From: Sneathiella sp.
Lineage (GTDB): Bacteria > Pseudomonadota > Alphaproteobacteria > Sneathiellales > Sneathiellaceae
DNA: 64,000 nt
Direction of reading: 5' to 3'
Assembly (NCBI RefSeq): GCF_002694385.1
Contig: NZ_NZMB01000005.1
Location: forward strand, 367,739-431,738
Shown here: piece after piece, positions 9,706 to 19,910 of the stretch
Layout of the letters: the number at the start of each line of letters is the position of its first letter
Numbering within the stretch: the stretch's first letter is position 1
The notes under the pieces: generated by a model
The model's database searches: none
What the model was told of the DNA's origin: nothing
Seen by the model: the letters and a program-made list of their open reading frames with translations, nothing else
Program-made: the position numbers and the translations under genes

Positions 9706-10596
9706 ATGAACGATACAACAAAAGGCTCCGCTTTGGTGCGGGGCCTTTCTTCTTTTGCCGATATGAGGACGCCTGAGCAGCGCGCCCGTCCGTTCCGCCG
9801 GCCGCAGATCATGGGCATTGTCAATGTTACCCCGGACAGCTTCTCCGACGGCGGGGTCCATGATGACGCAGCCCGCGCCATTGCTCATGCCCGCAAGCTG
9901 GTGGAGGAGGGGGCGGATATCCTCGATATAGGCGGGGAGAGTACGCGCCCCGGCTCCGACGCGGTGAGTGCGGAAGCGGAGATTGCCCGTATCATTCCGG
10001 TGATTGAGGGGTGCCGCGATCTGGGCGTCCAGATTTCCGTTGATACGCGAAAGCGCGCGGTGATGGCGGCGGCCGTTGCGGCGGGCGCGCATCTGATCAA
10101 TGATGTGAGCGCACTGGAATATGACCCGGAGAGCCTTGCCTATGTTGCCGGAACAGACCTTCCGGTCTGCCTGATGCACAGTCTGGCGGATCCAAAAACC
10201 ATGCAGAACAACCCTGTCTATGACGATGTGCTGGCGGAGGTGACGGATTATCTGGCGGAGCGTGTCCGCATATGTGAAGCGGCGGGTATCGGCCGCGACC
10301 GGATCATCATCGACCCGGGCATCGGCTTTGGCAAGACGGTTGAGCATAACCTGACCCTGATCCGCGGGCTTGCCAGTCTTCATAGTCTTGGCTGCCGGGT
10401 GCTGCTCGGGGCCTCGCGCAAGCGCTTTATTGGCACCCTTACTGGCGAGCCGGTGGCGGATCGTCGCATATCCGGCTCCGTTGCCGTTGCCCTGTATGGC
10501 GCGATGGCGGGGGTGGATATCGTTCGTGTCCATGACGTGCGGGAGACGCGCGAGGCACTGGATGTCTGGCAAGCCATTGAAAGCGCCTCTTTTTAG
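9706..10596 (+). CDS. folP: Dihydropteroate synthase FolP
   Basis: Condenses p-aminobenzoate with hydroxymethyl-dihydropterin pyrophosphate in folate synthesis. Both family signatures are present: 'IMGIVNVTPDSFSDGG' and 'ADILDIGGESTRPG', followed by 'DPGIGFGKT' and a C-terminal 'GASRKRF' pterin/phosphate-binding segment. The start is uncertain. ATG 9706 has a good AAGGA site 6 bases upstream, overlapping the ftsH stop. However, a strong terminator-like hairpin occupies codons 6-15, and ATG 9763 (MRTPEQRARPF, 277 residues) would give a more normal N-terminus. Function is certain; the start is not. Confidence 0.93.
   Translation: MNDTTKGSALVRGLSSFADMRTPEQRARPFRRPQIMGIVNVTPDSFSDGGVHDDAARAIAHARKLVEEGADILDIGGESTRPGSDAVSAEAEIARIIPVIEGCRDLGVQISVDTRKRAVMAAAVAAGAHLINDVSALEYDPESLAYVAGTDLPVCLMHSLADPKTMQNNPVYDDVLAEVTDYLAERVRICEAAGIGRDRIIIDPGIGFGKTVEHNLTLIRGLASLHSLGCRVLLGASRKRFIGTLTGEPVADRRISGSVAVALYGAMAGVDIVRVHDVRETREALDVWQAIESASF
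9721..9756 (+). terminator. Terminator-like hairpin within the 5' codons of folP
   Basis: AAAGGCTCCGC (9721-9731) pairs with GCGGGGCCTTT (9738-9748) over 11 bp with one G-U wobble and a 6-base loop, followed by CTTCTTTT. It has the form of the ftsH intrinsic terminator, placed 25 bases after the ftsH stop. It also lies inside the longest folP frame, so it either ends ftsH transcription ahead of an internal folP start or acts as an attenuator. Confidence 0.7.
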
Positions 10597-10644
10597 CCAT
10601 CTTTTAAAATTTATCTGTTAGAGTGCAGTCCGATCTTTCAAGCT

Positions 10645-12006
10645 ATGAGTACACCGATGACACGCAAGTATTTTGGAACCGATGGCATTCGCGGCACCGC
10701 CAACAAGGAGCCGATGACCGCCGATATTGCCCTGAAAGTGGGAAAGTCCGCGGGCCGTAAATTTGCCGGGCGCGGTGATTTTCGCCACCGTGTTGTCATT
10801 GGCAAGGATACCCGCTTGTCCGGCTATATGGTGGAACCGGCGCTGACGGCGGGTTTCACCTCTGTCGGGATGGATGTGATTCTGGTGGGGCCCATGCCGA
10901 CGCCCGCCATTGCCATGCTGACCCGGTCGCTCCGCGCGGATCTCGGGGTGATGATTTCGGCGTCCCACAATTCCTTTCAGGACAATGGCATCAAGCTGTT
11001 CGGCCCGGATGGCTACAAGCTTTCCGATGATGTGGAGCTGGAAATCGAGGCGGACATTATTGACGACAGCAATATTGTGCTGGCAGAACCGGCGAAGCTC
11101 GGCCGGGCGCAGCGGCTTGATGATGCGCGCGGGCGCTATATCGAATTTGCCAAAAGCAGTTTCCCGCGCAAGCAGCTTCTCAAAGGCCTCAAAATTGTCG
11201 TCGATTGCGCGAATGGCGCGGCCTACAAGGTGGCGCCAACAGTCCTGTGGGAGCTGGAGGCGGAAGTGATCGCCATGGGCGTTGCGCCCAACGGGTTTAA
11301 CATTAACGATGGCTGCGGCTCTACCTCGCCGGAGGCAATGTGCGAACGGGTTGTGAAGGAAGGCGCCGATCTCGGCATTGCCCTTGACGGGGATGCGGAC
11401 CGGCTGCTGATCTGCGATGAAAAAGGCCGCCTCATTGACGGTGACCAGTTGATGGCGCTGATCGCCCGCACCTGGCAGAGCCGGGACAAGCTGCGTGGGG
11501 GTGGGATTGTCTCCACCGTCATGTCCAATATGGGGCTTGAAAAATATCTGGAGGGCCACGGCCTCACACTCGCCCGCACCAGTGTCGGCGATCGTTATGT
11601 GGTGGAGCATATGCGTGAGCATGGCTTCAATGTGGGTGGGGAACAGTCGGGTCATATCGTGCTTAGTGACTACGGTACAACGGGGGACGGGCTGATTGCC
11701 GCCTTGCAGGTCCTCTCGGTGATTGTCGAAAAAGGCCGTCCTGTCAGCGAAATCTGTTATAACTTCGATCCCTTCCCGCAGATACTGAAAAACGTCCGTT
11801 ATGGTTCGCATGATCCGCTTAATATGGAATCCGTGAAAAAGGCGATCCGCGATGGTGAGGCCCGTCTTGGCAAGGAAGGGCGTCTGCTGATCCGTAAATC
11901 GGGAACAGAGCCACTCATTCGTGTGATGGGAGAGGGGGTCAATAATGCCCTCGTAAATGAAATCGTCGATAATATCGTGGATGAAGTGACCGCTTCGGTT
12001 GGATGA
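10645..12006 (+). CDS. glmM: Phosphoglucosamine mutase GlmM
   Basis: Interconverts glucosamine-6-phosphate and glucosamine-1-phosphate on the way to UDP-GlcNAc, the precursor of peptidoglycan and lipid A. The 453-residue protein begins '[13 protein letters not shown]', carries the active phosphoserine motif '[14 protein letters not shown]' (Ser107), a metal-binding 'DGDADR' loop, a sugar-binding 'GGEQSGH' and a C-terminal phosphate-binding '[12 protein letters not shown]'. All four catalytic segments are intact. It follows folP after 48 bases, and the stop overlaps the upstream thiD ATG. ATG 10657 is an alternative start. Confidence 0.97.
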   Translation: MSTPMTRKYFGTDGIRGTANKEPMTADIALKVGKSAGRKFAGRGDFRHRVVIGKDTRLSGYMVEPALTAGFTSVGMDVILVGPMPTPAIAMLTRSLRADLGVMISASHNSFQDNGIKLFGPDGYKLSDDVELEIEADIIDDSNIVLAEPAKLGRAQRLDDARGRYIEFAKSSFPRKQLLKGLKIVVDCANGAAYKVAPTVLWELEAEVIAMGVAPNGFNINDGCGSTSPEAMCERVVKEGADLGIALDGDADRLLICDEKGRLIDGDQLMALIARTWQSRDKLRGGGIVSTVMSNMGLEKYLEGHGLTLARTSVGDRYVVEHMREHGFNVGGEQSGHIVLSDYGTTGDGLIAALQVLSVIVEKGRPVSEICYNFDPFPQILKNVRYGSHDPLNMESVKKAIRDGEARLGKEGRLLIRKSGTEPLIRVMGEGVNNALVNEIVDNIVDEVTASVG

Positions 12007-12029
12007 TGCGGATTGAGGGTGAGGGAAGA

Positions 12030-12833
12030 ATGCAGGGACGCGTACTGATCATTGCCGGATCTGATTCCGGCGGCGGCGCGGGTATACAGGCAGATATCAA
12101 GACGGTGACGGCGCTCGATGGTTTTGCCATGACGGCGATCACTGCGCTGACGGCGCAGAATACACTGGGCGTTGAGGGGATTGCTGAGGTCGCCCCGGAA
12201 TTCGTGGTCAAGCAGATCGACATGGTACTGTCGGATATCGGCGCGGATGCCATCAAGATCGGCATGCTGCACCGGAAAGAGGTGGTGGATGCCGTTGCCG
12301 CCTATTTCGATGAAACCGAAGATCTGCCGCCTGTGGTGCTCGATCCTGTGATGATTGCGAAGGGCGGGGCCAACCTGATTGCGGCGGAAGCGGGGGAGGC
12401 CATCAAAAACCGTCTGATTGGCCCACATACATATCTTCTTACTCCTAATATCCCGGAGGCGGAGCAGCTGACCGGCATGACCATCCGGAGCCGGCAGGAT
12501 ATGGAAAAGGCGGGGCGCCGGTTACTCGATCTTGGACCGGTCGCCGTCCTCATGAAGGGCGGTCATGCGGAAGGGGAAACGGTCACCGATCTGCTGATCT
12601 CGCCGCAAGGCGTGGAGACCTTCAGCCATCCCCGGATTGACAGTAAACATACGCACGGGACGGGCTGCACGCTGTCATCGGCCATCGCAACCGGGCTTGC
12701 GCAAGGGCTGTCGGCCGCTGCGGCCGTTGACCGTGCCATTCGCTATGTGGAGATTGCCATCAGACAGGCCCCGGGATACGGGGCGGGGCATGGTCCCATG
12801 GATCATGGCCATCCTGTCATGCCGTTTAACTAG
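12030..12833 (+). CDS. thiD: Hydroxymethylpyrimidine/phosphomethylpyrimidine kinase ThiD
   Basis: A 267-residue ribokinase-fold kinase that phosphorylates HMP and HMP-P in thiamin synthesis. Signatures are 'IIAGSDSGGGAGIQADIKT' at the N-terminus, 'VLDPVMIAKGG', 'TPNIPEAEQLTG' and the C-terminal anion-hole and base motif 'HTHGTGCTLSSAIA'. The start is ATG 12030, just after GAGGGAAGA. The track start 12003 overlaps the glmM stop and would add nine residues ('MMRIEGEGR') that the family lacks. No other thiamin gene is in the window. Confidence 0.94.
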   Translation: MQGRVLIIAGSDSGGGAGIQADIKTVTALDGFAMTAITALTAQNTLGVEGIAEVAPEFVVKQIDMVLSDIGADAIKIGMLHRKEVVDAVAAYFDETEDLPPVVLDPVMIAKGGANLIAAEAGEAIKNRLIGPHTYLLTPNIPEAEQLTGMTIRSRQDMEKAGRRLLDLGPVAVLMKGGHAEGETVTDLLISPQGVETFSHPRIDSKHTHGTGCTLSSAIATGLAQGLSAAAAVDRAIRYVEIAIRQAPGYGAGHGPMDHGHPVMPFN

Positions 12834-12873
12834 AATACCGCCCAGGCATTTGTACCAACTGGAAGGAATTGTT

Positions 12874-13362
12874 ATGAAGTTGAAGTCCGGTCTTATTGCC
12901 ATTGGCATGATCTTTACGCTCGGCATTGGGAATGTCATGGCGGACCCGGCGCGGGAGAAAGCTGTCACGGAGCTTCTGGAAATTACCCGCACGGCAGAAC
13001 AGATCAAAGCCGTCACAATCCAAAGCATCCGCCTGTTTCTGGATCAGGGGTTCCGCTCTCATCCCGATATTGCGGAGGAGGCAAAAGACCGTGCCTACGA
13101 GATTATGGTGGAGACCCTGCAGGAAAATATCGATGGCCTTGTTGATCCATTGAAGAAAGTCTATGCCGACACCTACAGCCTTGAAGAACTCAATGCGATG
13201 ATTGATTTCTACAGCAGCGATATCGGCCAGAAAGTGGTGGAAAAAACCCCGGTTATCGCGCAGCAGGCCGTTGTTATCGGCAGCCAATGGGGCATGACAG
13301 TCAATCGCCAGGTGATGGAGCGTATCCACAAGGACCTCGCCGACAAAGGCTACAAGCTTTAA
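12874..13362 (+). CDS. Exported DUF2059-family protein
   Basis: A 162-residue protein with a signal peptide ending at about 'GIGNVMA' (residue 24). The helical mature part contains 'LEELNAMIDFYSSDIGQKVVEKTPVI', the core of DUF2059. The family is periplasmic and of unknown function. ATG 12874 is preceded by an excellent GGAAGGAA site; the longer frame in the track (from 12637) lies within thiD and is not real. It probably shares a transcript with thiD (40-base gap). The downstream gene is convergent. Confidence 0.85.
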   Translation: MKLKSGLIAIGMIFTLGIGNVMADPAREKAVTELLEITRTAEQIKAVTIQSIRLFLDQGFRSHPDIAEEAKDRAYEIMVETLQENIDGLVDPLKKVYADTYSLEELNAMIDFYSSDIGQKVVEKTPVIAQQAVVIGSQWGMTVNRQVMERIHKDLADKGYKL

Positions 13363-13428
13363 CGGTTACTGCCCGTAACACCATGCAGCTTTGTTTGGCC
13401 CGCCATCTCTATTTTCGGGTATCCGCGT

Positions 13429-14412
13429 TTAGCGATGCCCGGCGACGGCATGCGGGACATAGGCCTCATTCAGCCGGGCGAGATCATCCATTTCCAGCGA
13501 GATATCGAGCGCGGCGACGGCCTCTTCCAGATGGCTCATCTTGCTGGCCCCGACAATGGGGGCGGTGACATGCGGGCTGTGGCAGACCCAGGCGAGGGCG
13601 ATCTGCGCGGGACTGAAACCCCTCTCCTTCGCGATATCCTGCACCACCGACAGCACGTCATAATCTGCATCCTGGCCGATTTTCATGGATTTGATCATGG
13701 CGTCAGAGCGTGATCTTGTCGTTGCCCCATCTTCCCCTTTCTTGCGGTTGCCGGCAAGGAAACCGCGCGCGAGCGGCGACCATGGGATGACACCGATGCC
13801 CTGATCCGCACAGAGGGGAAGCATTTCGCGCTCCTCCTCCCGATAGACGAGATTATAGACATTCTGCATGGAGACGAATTTCGCCCAGCCGTTCTTTTCC
13901 GAAATGGAAAGCGCCTTCATAAACTGCCAGGCGAACATGGAGGAGGCGCCGATATAACGCGCCTTGCCCGCCCGGACAACATCATTGAGGGCTTCCAGCG
14001 TCTCCTCAATCGGGGTGTCATAGTCCCAGCGGTGAATCTGGTAGAGATCGATATAATCGGTGCCGAGACGACGGAGGCTGTCGTCAATGGCATGCAGGAT
14101 ATGCTTGCGGGACAGGCCACCGCTGAGCGGGCTATCGCTCATCCGGTTGAAGACTTTGGTGGCGATGACAATCTCGTCGCGTTTCGCATAATCCCGCAGG
14201 GCGCGTCCGACTACCATTTCCGACACGCCAAGGGAATACATATCGGCGGTATCGAAGAAATTGATGCCGAGTTCCAGCGCCCGGCGGATGAAGGGGCGGC
14301 TTTCCTCTTCGGGCAGGACCCAATCCCGCCATTTCGGATCGCCGTAGGTCATGGTGCCCAGGCAAAGTTCGCTGACTTTGAGGCCGGTTTTTCCCAAACG
14401 CTTCAGATTCAT
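13429..14412 (-). CDS. Aldo/keto reductase
   Basis: A 327-residue NADPH-dependent (beta/alpha)8 oxidoreductase. The N-terminus 'MNLKRLGKTGLKVSELCLG' is classic. Catalytic residues are visible as Asp and Tyr in 'FFDTADMYSLG', Lys in 'IVIATKVF' and His in 'YQIHRWD'. The C-terminal cofactor loop 'PIVGASKMSHLEEAV' is present. The physiological substrate cannot be read from sequence. I start at ATG 14412, preceded by GGATGAG on the minus strand; the track start would add 20 unlikely residues. It lies 4 bases after the aminotransferase stop, so the two are probably one transcript. Confidence 0.9.
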   Translation of the reverse strand: MNLKRLGKTGLKVSELCLGTMTYGDPKWRDWVLPEEESRPFIRRALELGINFFDTADMYSLGVSEMVVGRALRDYAKRDEIVIATKVFNRMSDSPLSGGLSRKHILHAIDDSLRRLGTDYIDLYQIHRWDYDTPIEETLEALNDVVRAGKARYIGASSMFAWQFMKALSISEKNGWAKFVSMQNVYNLVYREEEREMLPLCADQGIGVIPWSPLARGFLAGNRKKGEDGATTRSRSDAMIKSMKIGQDADYDVLSVVQDIAKERGFSPAQIALAWVCHSPHVTAPIVGASKMSHLEEAVAALDISLEMDDLARLNEAYVPHAVAGHR

Positions 14413-14416
14413 TGTC

Positions 14417-15556
14417 TCATCCCCTGATATGTTTTTTGAGCGCCGTGACCAGTTTATCCGTATCCGCGTCATTATTGAAGAGGTGGGGTGTAATCCGCAT
14501 GCTGGAGCCGCGCACCGAGATATGGATATTCTCCGCGGTCAATTTTGCGGGAAGGTCGGCGGGCAGCCCGCCGGTGCATCTGAGCCCCAGAAAATGCCCG
14601 GCGCGAAAGGATTCGGGCAGGGACGTGAAGCCGAACTCCGCGGTCCTGTCCGCGATCTCGCGGGTTTTCGCCGTCAGGGTTTGCTGAATTTCCAGAACGC
14701 CCCAGTCGAGGATTTGCTCAAGGGCGGCGATCGCGGCGGGCATCAGGGCGAAATTCGCCCGCTCTCCCATATCGAAGCGGCGGGCCCCGGCCTGATAGCC
14801 ATCGGCATAATCGACCAGCCCGGCAAAATCTTCGGACCCCTCGCGGTTGAGCCAGTTATATTCCAGTGGCTCGCCGTCATGATATTCCGGGGCGATATAC
14901 ATGAAACCGACGCTATAGGGGCCGAGCAGCCATTTATAGGCGGCGGCCACCATGAAATCCGGCTTGACCGCCGCAAGATCGAGCGGATTGGCGCCGAGCG
15001 ACTGGGTGACATCAAGGACCAGCTTTGCCCCCTGTTTGCGCAAGGCGTCCGCGATAGCAACAAGGTCGATCAGGGCCCCATCGGTCCAGTGATTATGGGG
15101 CAGGGCGGCGATGGCCACATCCTTGTCAATGGCGGATAATATGGCGGCGGTCCAGTCCTGATCAGCGGGTGTTTTAACAGTCAGGATTTTGCCGCCTTTG
15201 CGTCTCGCCAGCTCCCTCCAGCAATAAACATTGGAGGGAAACTGATCTTCCAGCAGCAGGATTTTCTGGCCCCGCTCGAAGGGTATGTTCTTGGCGGCGG
15301 TGGCAAGACCGTAGGAAGCGCTGGAGACGATCGCGATATCGTCAGGGCGCGCGCCAACCAGCGTGGCGAAGAGCGACCGCGCCTTTTCCGATTCGCTGAA
15401 AAAATCGGCCGGACTAACCATCCAGGGCAGGGACTTGCGATCAATCCCCATATGTCCGGCGGCCCGGACCGTTTTCAGAAATGGCCCCATATAGGCGCAG
15501 TTGAAATAGGCGACATCATCAGGGATATCAAACAGGGGGCGCTGGCTGGGAATCAT
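14417..15556 (-). CDS. Class V aminotransferase-fold PLP enzyme
   Basis: A 379-residue fold-type I PLP enzyme. The PLP lysine lies in 'VAAAYKWLLGPYSVGFMY', the cofactor Asp in 'LVLDVTQSLGANP', and the C-terminus has 'ISVRGSSMRITPHLFN' with the substrate-carboxylate arginine. The overall pattern resembles isopenicillin-N-epimerase-like and kynureninase-like enzymes more than housekeeping IscS: I do not see an IscS-type cysteine loop. The substrate is unknown. It sits upstream of the aldo/keto reductase and is divergent from serC. Confidence 0.82.
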   Translation of the reverse strand: MIPSQRPLFDIPDDVAYFNCAYMGPFLKTVRAAGHMGIDRKSLPWMVSPADFFSESEKARSLFATLVGARPDDIAIVSSASYGLATAAKNIPFERGQKILLLEDQFPSNVYCWRELARRKGGKILTVKTPADQDWTAAILSAIDKDVAIAALPHNHWTDGALIDLVAIADALRKQGAKLVLDVTQSLGANPLDLAAVKPDFMVAAAYKWLLGPYSVGFMYIAPEYHDGEPLEYNWLNREGSEDFAGLVDYADGYQAGARRFDMGERANFALMPAAIAALEQILDWGVLEIQQTLTAKTREIADRTAEFGFTSLPESFRAGHFLGLRCTGGLPADLPAKLTAENIHISVRGSSMRITPHLFNNDADTDKLVTALKKHIRG

Positions 15557-15768
15557 CGCATGACCTTTGCAAGACAGGAATATATTCCATTGTCCCGCTC
15601 CCGGCCGGTTTTGGCCAGTTCTTTATTGTCACAGGGACAATCCGGGCGGGTAAAGTCCATGGAGAGGATCGCCGGAAATGGCGCGCCGACGGTTGTTCGG
15701 GAGAGGCGAAGCGGTGGGATTTCCCGGTCACAATGGCCGGCAAATTGTCGCAGTGCATAAATATCCCG

Positions 15769-15827
15769 TTGACAGAATATCGCAAATCCTGTCTATGGAC
15801 GGCGGGCCACATCCCCCCACCGGGATG
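15769..15827 (+). promoter_or_regulatory. Candidate promoter and leader hairpin for serC-serA
   Basis: In the 297-base gap between the divergent aminotransferase gene and serC, TTGACA (15769-15774) is followed after 17 bases by TCTATG (15792-15797), a plausible -35/-10 pair. A small perfect hairpin CATCCC-cccacc-GGGATG (15810-15827) lies in the presumed leader. No known serine- or glycine-sensing riboswitch pattern was recognised. The rest of the gap shows no gene. Confidence 0.45.
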
Positions 15828-15853
15828 CTCTAGACTGGAAGGTTTAGTATATT

Positions 15854-17023
<1,170 letters not shown>

Positions 17024-17044
17024 TCCTGAAGAAGGATCACGAAA

Positions 17045-18622
17045 ATGGTTAAAGTCCTTATCTCTGACAAGATGAGCCCGCGCGCGGCTGAAATTTTCCG
17101 TGAACGCGGCGTTGAAGTTGATGAAATCACCGGCATGACGCCGGAAGAACTGAAAGCCTGCATCGGCGACTATGATGGTCTGGCCGTTCGTTCCGCCACC
17201 AAGGCGACAGCCGAGATTATCGCTGCGGCGACCAATCTCAAAGTCATCGGCCGGGCCGGTATTGGCGTTGATAACGTGGATATCCCGTCGGCGACCGCGG
17301 CCGGTATCTGTGTCATGAACACGCCGTTCGGCAATGCCATTACAACGGCGGAACATGCCATTGCCATGATGTTCGCGCTGGCCCGCCATATCCCGGCGGC
17401 CAATGCCTCCACCCATGCCGGAAAGTGGGAAAAATCCTCTTTCATGGGGGTTGAACTGTATGGCAAGACGCTGGGCGTGATCGGTTGCGGCAACATCGGG
17501 TCCATCGTTGCGGATCGCGGTGTCGGCCTCAAGATGAAGGTGGCCGCCTATGATCCCTTCCTGTCGCCGGAGCGGGCGCTGGAGATCGGCGTTGAAAAGC
17601 TGGAGCTGGACGAGTTGTTCGCCCGTGCCGATTTCATCACCCTGCATACGCCAATCACCGAAGGCACCCGCAATATCATCAACGCGGGCAATATCGCCAA
17701 GATGAAGAAAGGCGTGCGCATCATCAACTGCGCGCGCGGTGGTCTCGTGGTTGAGGCGGATCTGAAGGCGGCGCTGGAATCCGGGCAGGTTGCCGGGGCG
17801 GCCCTCGATGTGTTCGCCGTGGAACCGGCCAAGGAAAATATCCTCTTCGGGTTGGAAAATGTCGTGGCGACGCCGCATCTCGGGGCCTCAACCGATGAGG
17901 CGCAGGTCAATGTCGCCATTCAGGTGGCCGAACAGATGGCCGATTACCTGCTGGTTGGCTCCGTGACCAATGCGCTCAACATGGCGTCGGTCTCGGCCGA
18001 GGAAGCGCCGAAGCTGAAGCCCTATATGCAGCTTGCAACGCAGCTTGGCAGCTTTGCCGGGCAGGTAACGGAAAGCGGCATCAAGAGTGTCCGCATCGAC
18101 TATGAAGGCCATGCCGCGAGCCTGAACACCAAGCCGCTGACCGCGATCATCATTCAGGGGCTGCTGGCCCCTCTGATGGACAGCATCAACATGGTCAATG
18201 CGCCGGTTGTTGCCAAGGAACGGGGCATTGACGTGACGGAAAGCGTGAACGACCGGGAGGAGGATTACCAGACCCTCATCCGTGTCACCATCACGACGGA
18301 AAACCAGACCCGCGATATCGCCGGCACGCTGTATGGCGATAACCGGCCGCGTATCGTCAATATCAAGGGCATCAATATGGAGGCCGAACTGGGTCGGCAT
18401 ATGCTCTATGTCACCAACAAGGACAAGCCGGGCTTCATTGGTGCGCTGGGCTCGGTGCTCGGCAATTCCGGAGTAAATATTGCCACCTTCCATCTGGGCC
18501 GCCACGATGCAGGCGGGGAGGCGATCGCCCTGATTGAGATAGATTCGGACCTTACCGCCGAAACCCTGAATGCGGTCTGTAATCTTCCCAATGTGGAGAA
18601 GGTGAAACTGCTTAAATTCTAG
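17045..18622 (+). CDS. serA: D-3-phosphoglycerate dehydrogenase SerA
   Basis: First step of serine synthesis, NAD-dependent oxidation of 3-phosphoglycerate. The 525-residue form has a substrate domain split around a Rossmann domain ('GVIGCGNIGSIVADRG' and 'NCARGGLVVEADL'), an intervening domain (about 320-450) and a C-terminal ACT domain ('MLYVTNKDKPGFIGALGSVL'), which in this class often mediates serine feedback. The catalytic pair is seen as Glu near 'FAVEPAKEN' and His in 'VATPHLGAST'. An intrinsic terminator follows 40 bases after the stop. Confidence 0.97.
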   Translation: MVKVLISDKMSPRAAEIFRERGVEVDEITGMTPEELKACIGDYDGLAVRSATKATAEIIAAATNLKVIGRAGIGVDNVDIPSATAAGICVMNTPFGNAITTAEHAIAMMFALARHIPAANASTHAGKWEKSSFMGVELYGKTLGVIGCGNIGSIVADRGVGLKMKVAAYDPFLSPERALEIGVEKLELDELFARADFITLHTPITEGTRNIINAGNIAKMKKGVRIINCARGGLVVEADLKAALESGQVAGAALDVFAVEPAKENILFGLENVVATPHLGASTDEAQVNVAIQVAEQMADYLLVGSVTNALNMASVSAEEAPKLKPYMQLATQLGSFAGQVTESGIKSVRIDYEGHAASLNTKPLTAIIIQGLLAPLMDSINMVNAPVVAKERGIDVTESVNDREEDYQTLIRVTITTENQTRDIAGTLYGDNRPRIVNIKGINMEAELGRHMLYVTNKDKPGFIGALGSVLGNSGVNIATFHLGRHDAGGEAIALIEIDSDLTAETLNAVCNLPNVEKVKLLKF

Positions 18623-18662
18623 GGCATCTGCTAACAAAAACGCGCCTTTCAAGGCGTTCGGG

Positions 18663-18692
18663 AAAGCGGCTGTGAAAATCAGCCGCTTTTTC
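18663..18692 (+). terminator. Intrinsic terminator after serA
   Basis: AAAGCGGCTG (18663-18672) and CAGCCGCTTT (18680-18689) form a perfect 10-bp stem with a 7-base loop. A run of T extends from the stem into TTTCG. It closes the serC-serA operon. Confidence 0.9.
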
Positions 18693-18741
18693 GTTGTTCT
18701 GGTTGGCGGCGCGGGGGAAATGTGCTTTATAAGCCCATGTG

Positions 18742-19881
18742 ATGAACGACTATTCTGAAAAAGGCCTGTTGCCTGCCGGTCTCGCTGACATGTTGCCGCC
18801 CGCCGCGGCGCGGGAGGCCCGCATTAACCGTACCCTCATGGAGGTGTTCGCGGGCAATGGCTATCAGCAGGTCAAGCCGCCGCTCATCGAATTCGAAGAA
18901 CATCTTCTGGAAGGTGCCGGGGCGGCGCTCGCGTCCAAAATGTTTCGCGTGATGGACCCGGTGTCCCACCGAATGATGGGCATTCGCACGGATATGACGT
19001 TGCAGATCGCCCGTGTCGCCACCACCCGCATGAAGATGGATCCGCGCCCTTTGCGATTGTCTTATTCGGGGCAGGTGCTGCGGGTGCATGGCTCGCAGCT
19101 CAGGCCCGAGCGGCAGTTCGCCCAGACCGGGGTGGAATTGATCGGGACGGAAGCGACCGCTGCCGATGCCGAATTGATTCTGCTGGCGAGTGAGGCGTTG
19201 AACGCGCTGGAAATTGACAACTATTCCATTGATCTCACCCTGCCGACCCTGGTCCCGACTATTTGCGAAGGGCTGGGAATTGCCCCTGATGTGGCGGCGT
19301 CAGCGCGGGAGGCGCTTGATCACAAGGATGCGGCGGCGCTGGAAAGCTACAAGGCGCCGCTTTCGGATATTCTGATTGCGCTGCTGAAAGCGGCGGGTCC
19401 GGCGGAAGCCGCTCTTGCCGCACTGGAAAATCTCTCGCTGCCCGATGCGGCGGCGGCGCAGGTGGCGGCGCTGAAAGAGGTGGTGGCGCAGCTTCATACT
19501 GCTGTTCCCGATTTGCGCTTGACCATTGATCCGGGTGAATATCGCGGCTTTGAATATCAGACCGGCCTCAGCTTTACGGTATTTGCCCGTGGTGTGCGGG
19601 GTGAACTCGGTCGTGGCGGTCGTTACCGACTGATGGACGGGGAACCCGCATCGGGTTTTACCCTGTTTCTCGATAGCCTCATGCGGGCCGTACCCCGGCG
19701 ACCGGCGGATGATCGCCTGTATCTGCCATATGGTACGGATCTCAAAACCGGCTTTGCCCTCCGTCAGGAAGGGTGGAAAACCGTTGCGGGCCTGGCGCCC
19801 GAAAAGGATGTCGAGGCCGAGGCAGGACGGCTTCACTGCGGGCAATATCTCGCGGCCGAAGGCGTCAAGAAACTCTCCTGA
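18742..19881 (+). CDS. hisZ: ATP phosphoribosyltransferase regulatory subunit HisZ
   Basis: A 379-residue paralog of histidyl-tRNA synthetase that activates the short form of HisG in histidine synthesis. The class II synthetase core is seen in 'GLLPAGLADMLPPAAAREA', 'PLIEFEEHLL' and 'MGIRTDMTLQIARVATTR', with 'GRGGRYRLMDGEPASGFTLF' as motif 3 remnant. There is no anticodon-binding domain and the aminoacylation signature is not conserved, as expected for HisZ. ATG 18742 is preferred over the overlapping GTG 18739. No hisG is nearby; purA follows 29 bases later. Confidence 0.92.
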   Translation: MNDYSEKGLLPAGLADMLPPAAAREARINRTLMEVFAGNGYQQVKPPLIEFEEHLLEGAGAALASKMFRVMDPVSHRMMGIRTDMTLQIARVATTRMKMDPRPLRLSYSGQVLRVHGSQLRPERQFAQTGVELIGTEATAADAELILLASEALNALEIDNYSIDLTLPTLVPTICEGLGIAPDVAASAREALDHKDAAALESYKAPLSDILIALLKAAGPAEAALAALENLSLPDAAAAQVAALKEVVAQLHTAVPDLRLTIDPGEYRGFEYQTGLSFTVFARGVRGELGRGGRYRLMDGEPASGFTLFLDSLMRAVPRRPADDRLYLPYGTDLKTGFALRQEGWKTVAGLAPEKDVEAEAGRLHCGQYLAAEGVKKLS

Positions 19882-19910
19882 TTTAAAAAGACACTCAAGG
19901 ACAGGATAAA

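Noticed and set aside
7876-10572. 898-residue open frame on the minus strand
   Set aside because: It lies antisense to ftsH and folP, both with full catalytic motifs; its His/Arg/Ala-rich translation is a typical shadow of a GC-rich gene.
13363-13428. Hairpin GGTTAC-tgccc-GTAAC as terminator after the DUF2059 gene
   Set aside because: Stem of 5 bp and no T-run.
14351-15139. 262-residue plus-strand ORF across the aldo/keto reductase and aminotransferase genes
   Set aside because: Antisense to two genes with clear active-site motifs; no start context or similarity.
15557-15853. Serine/glycine riboswitch before serC
   Set aside because: No recognisable aptamer pattern; only a simple 6-bp hairpin was found.
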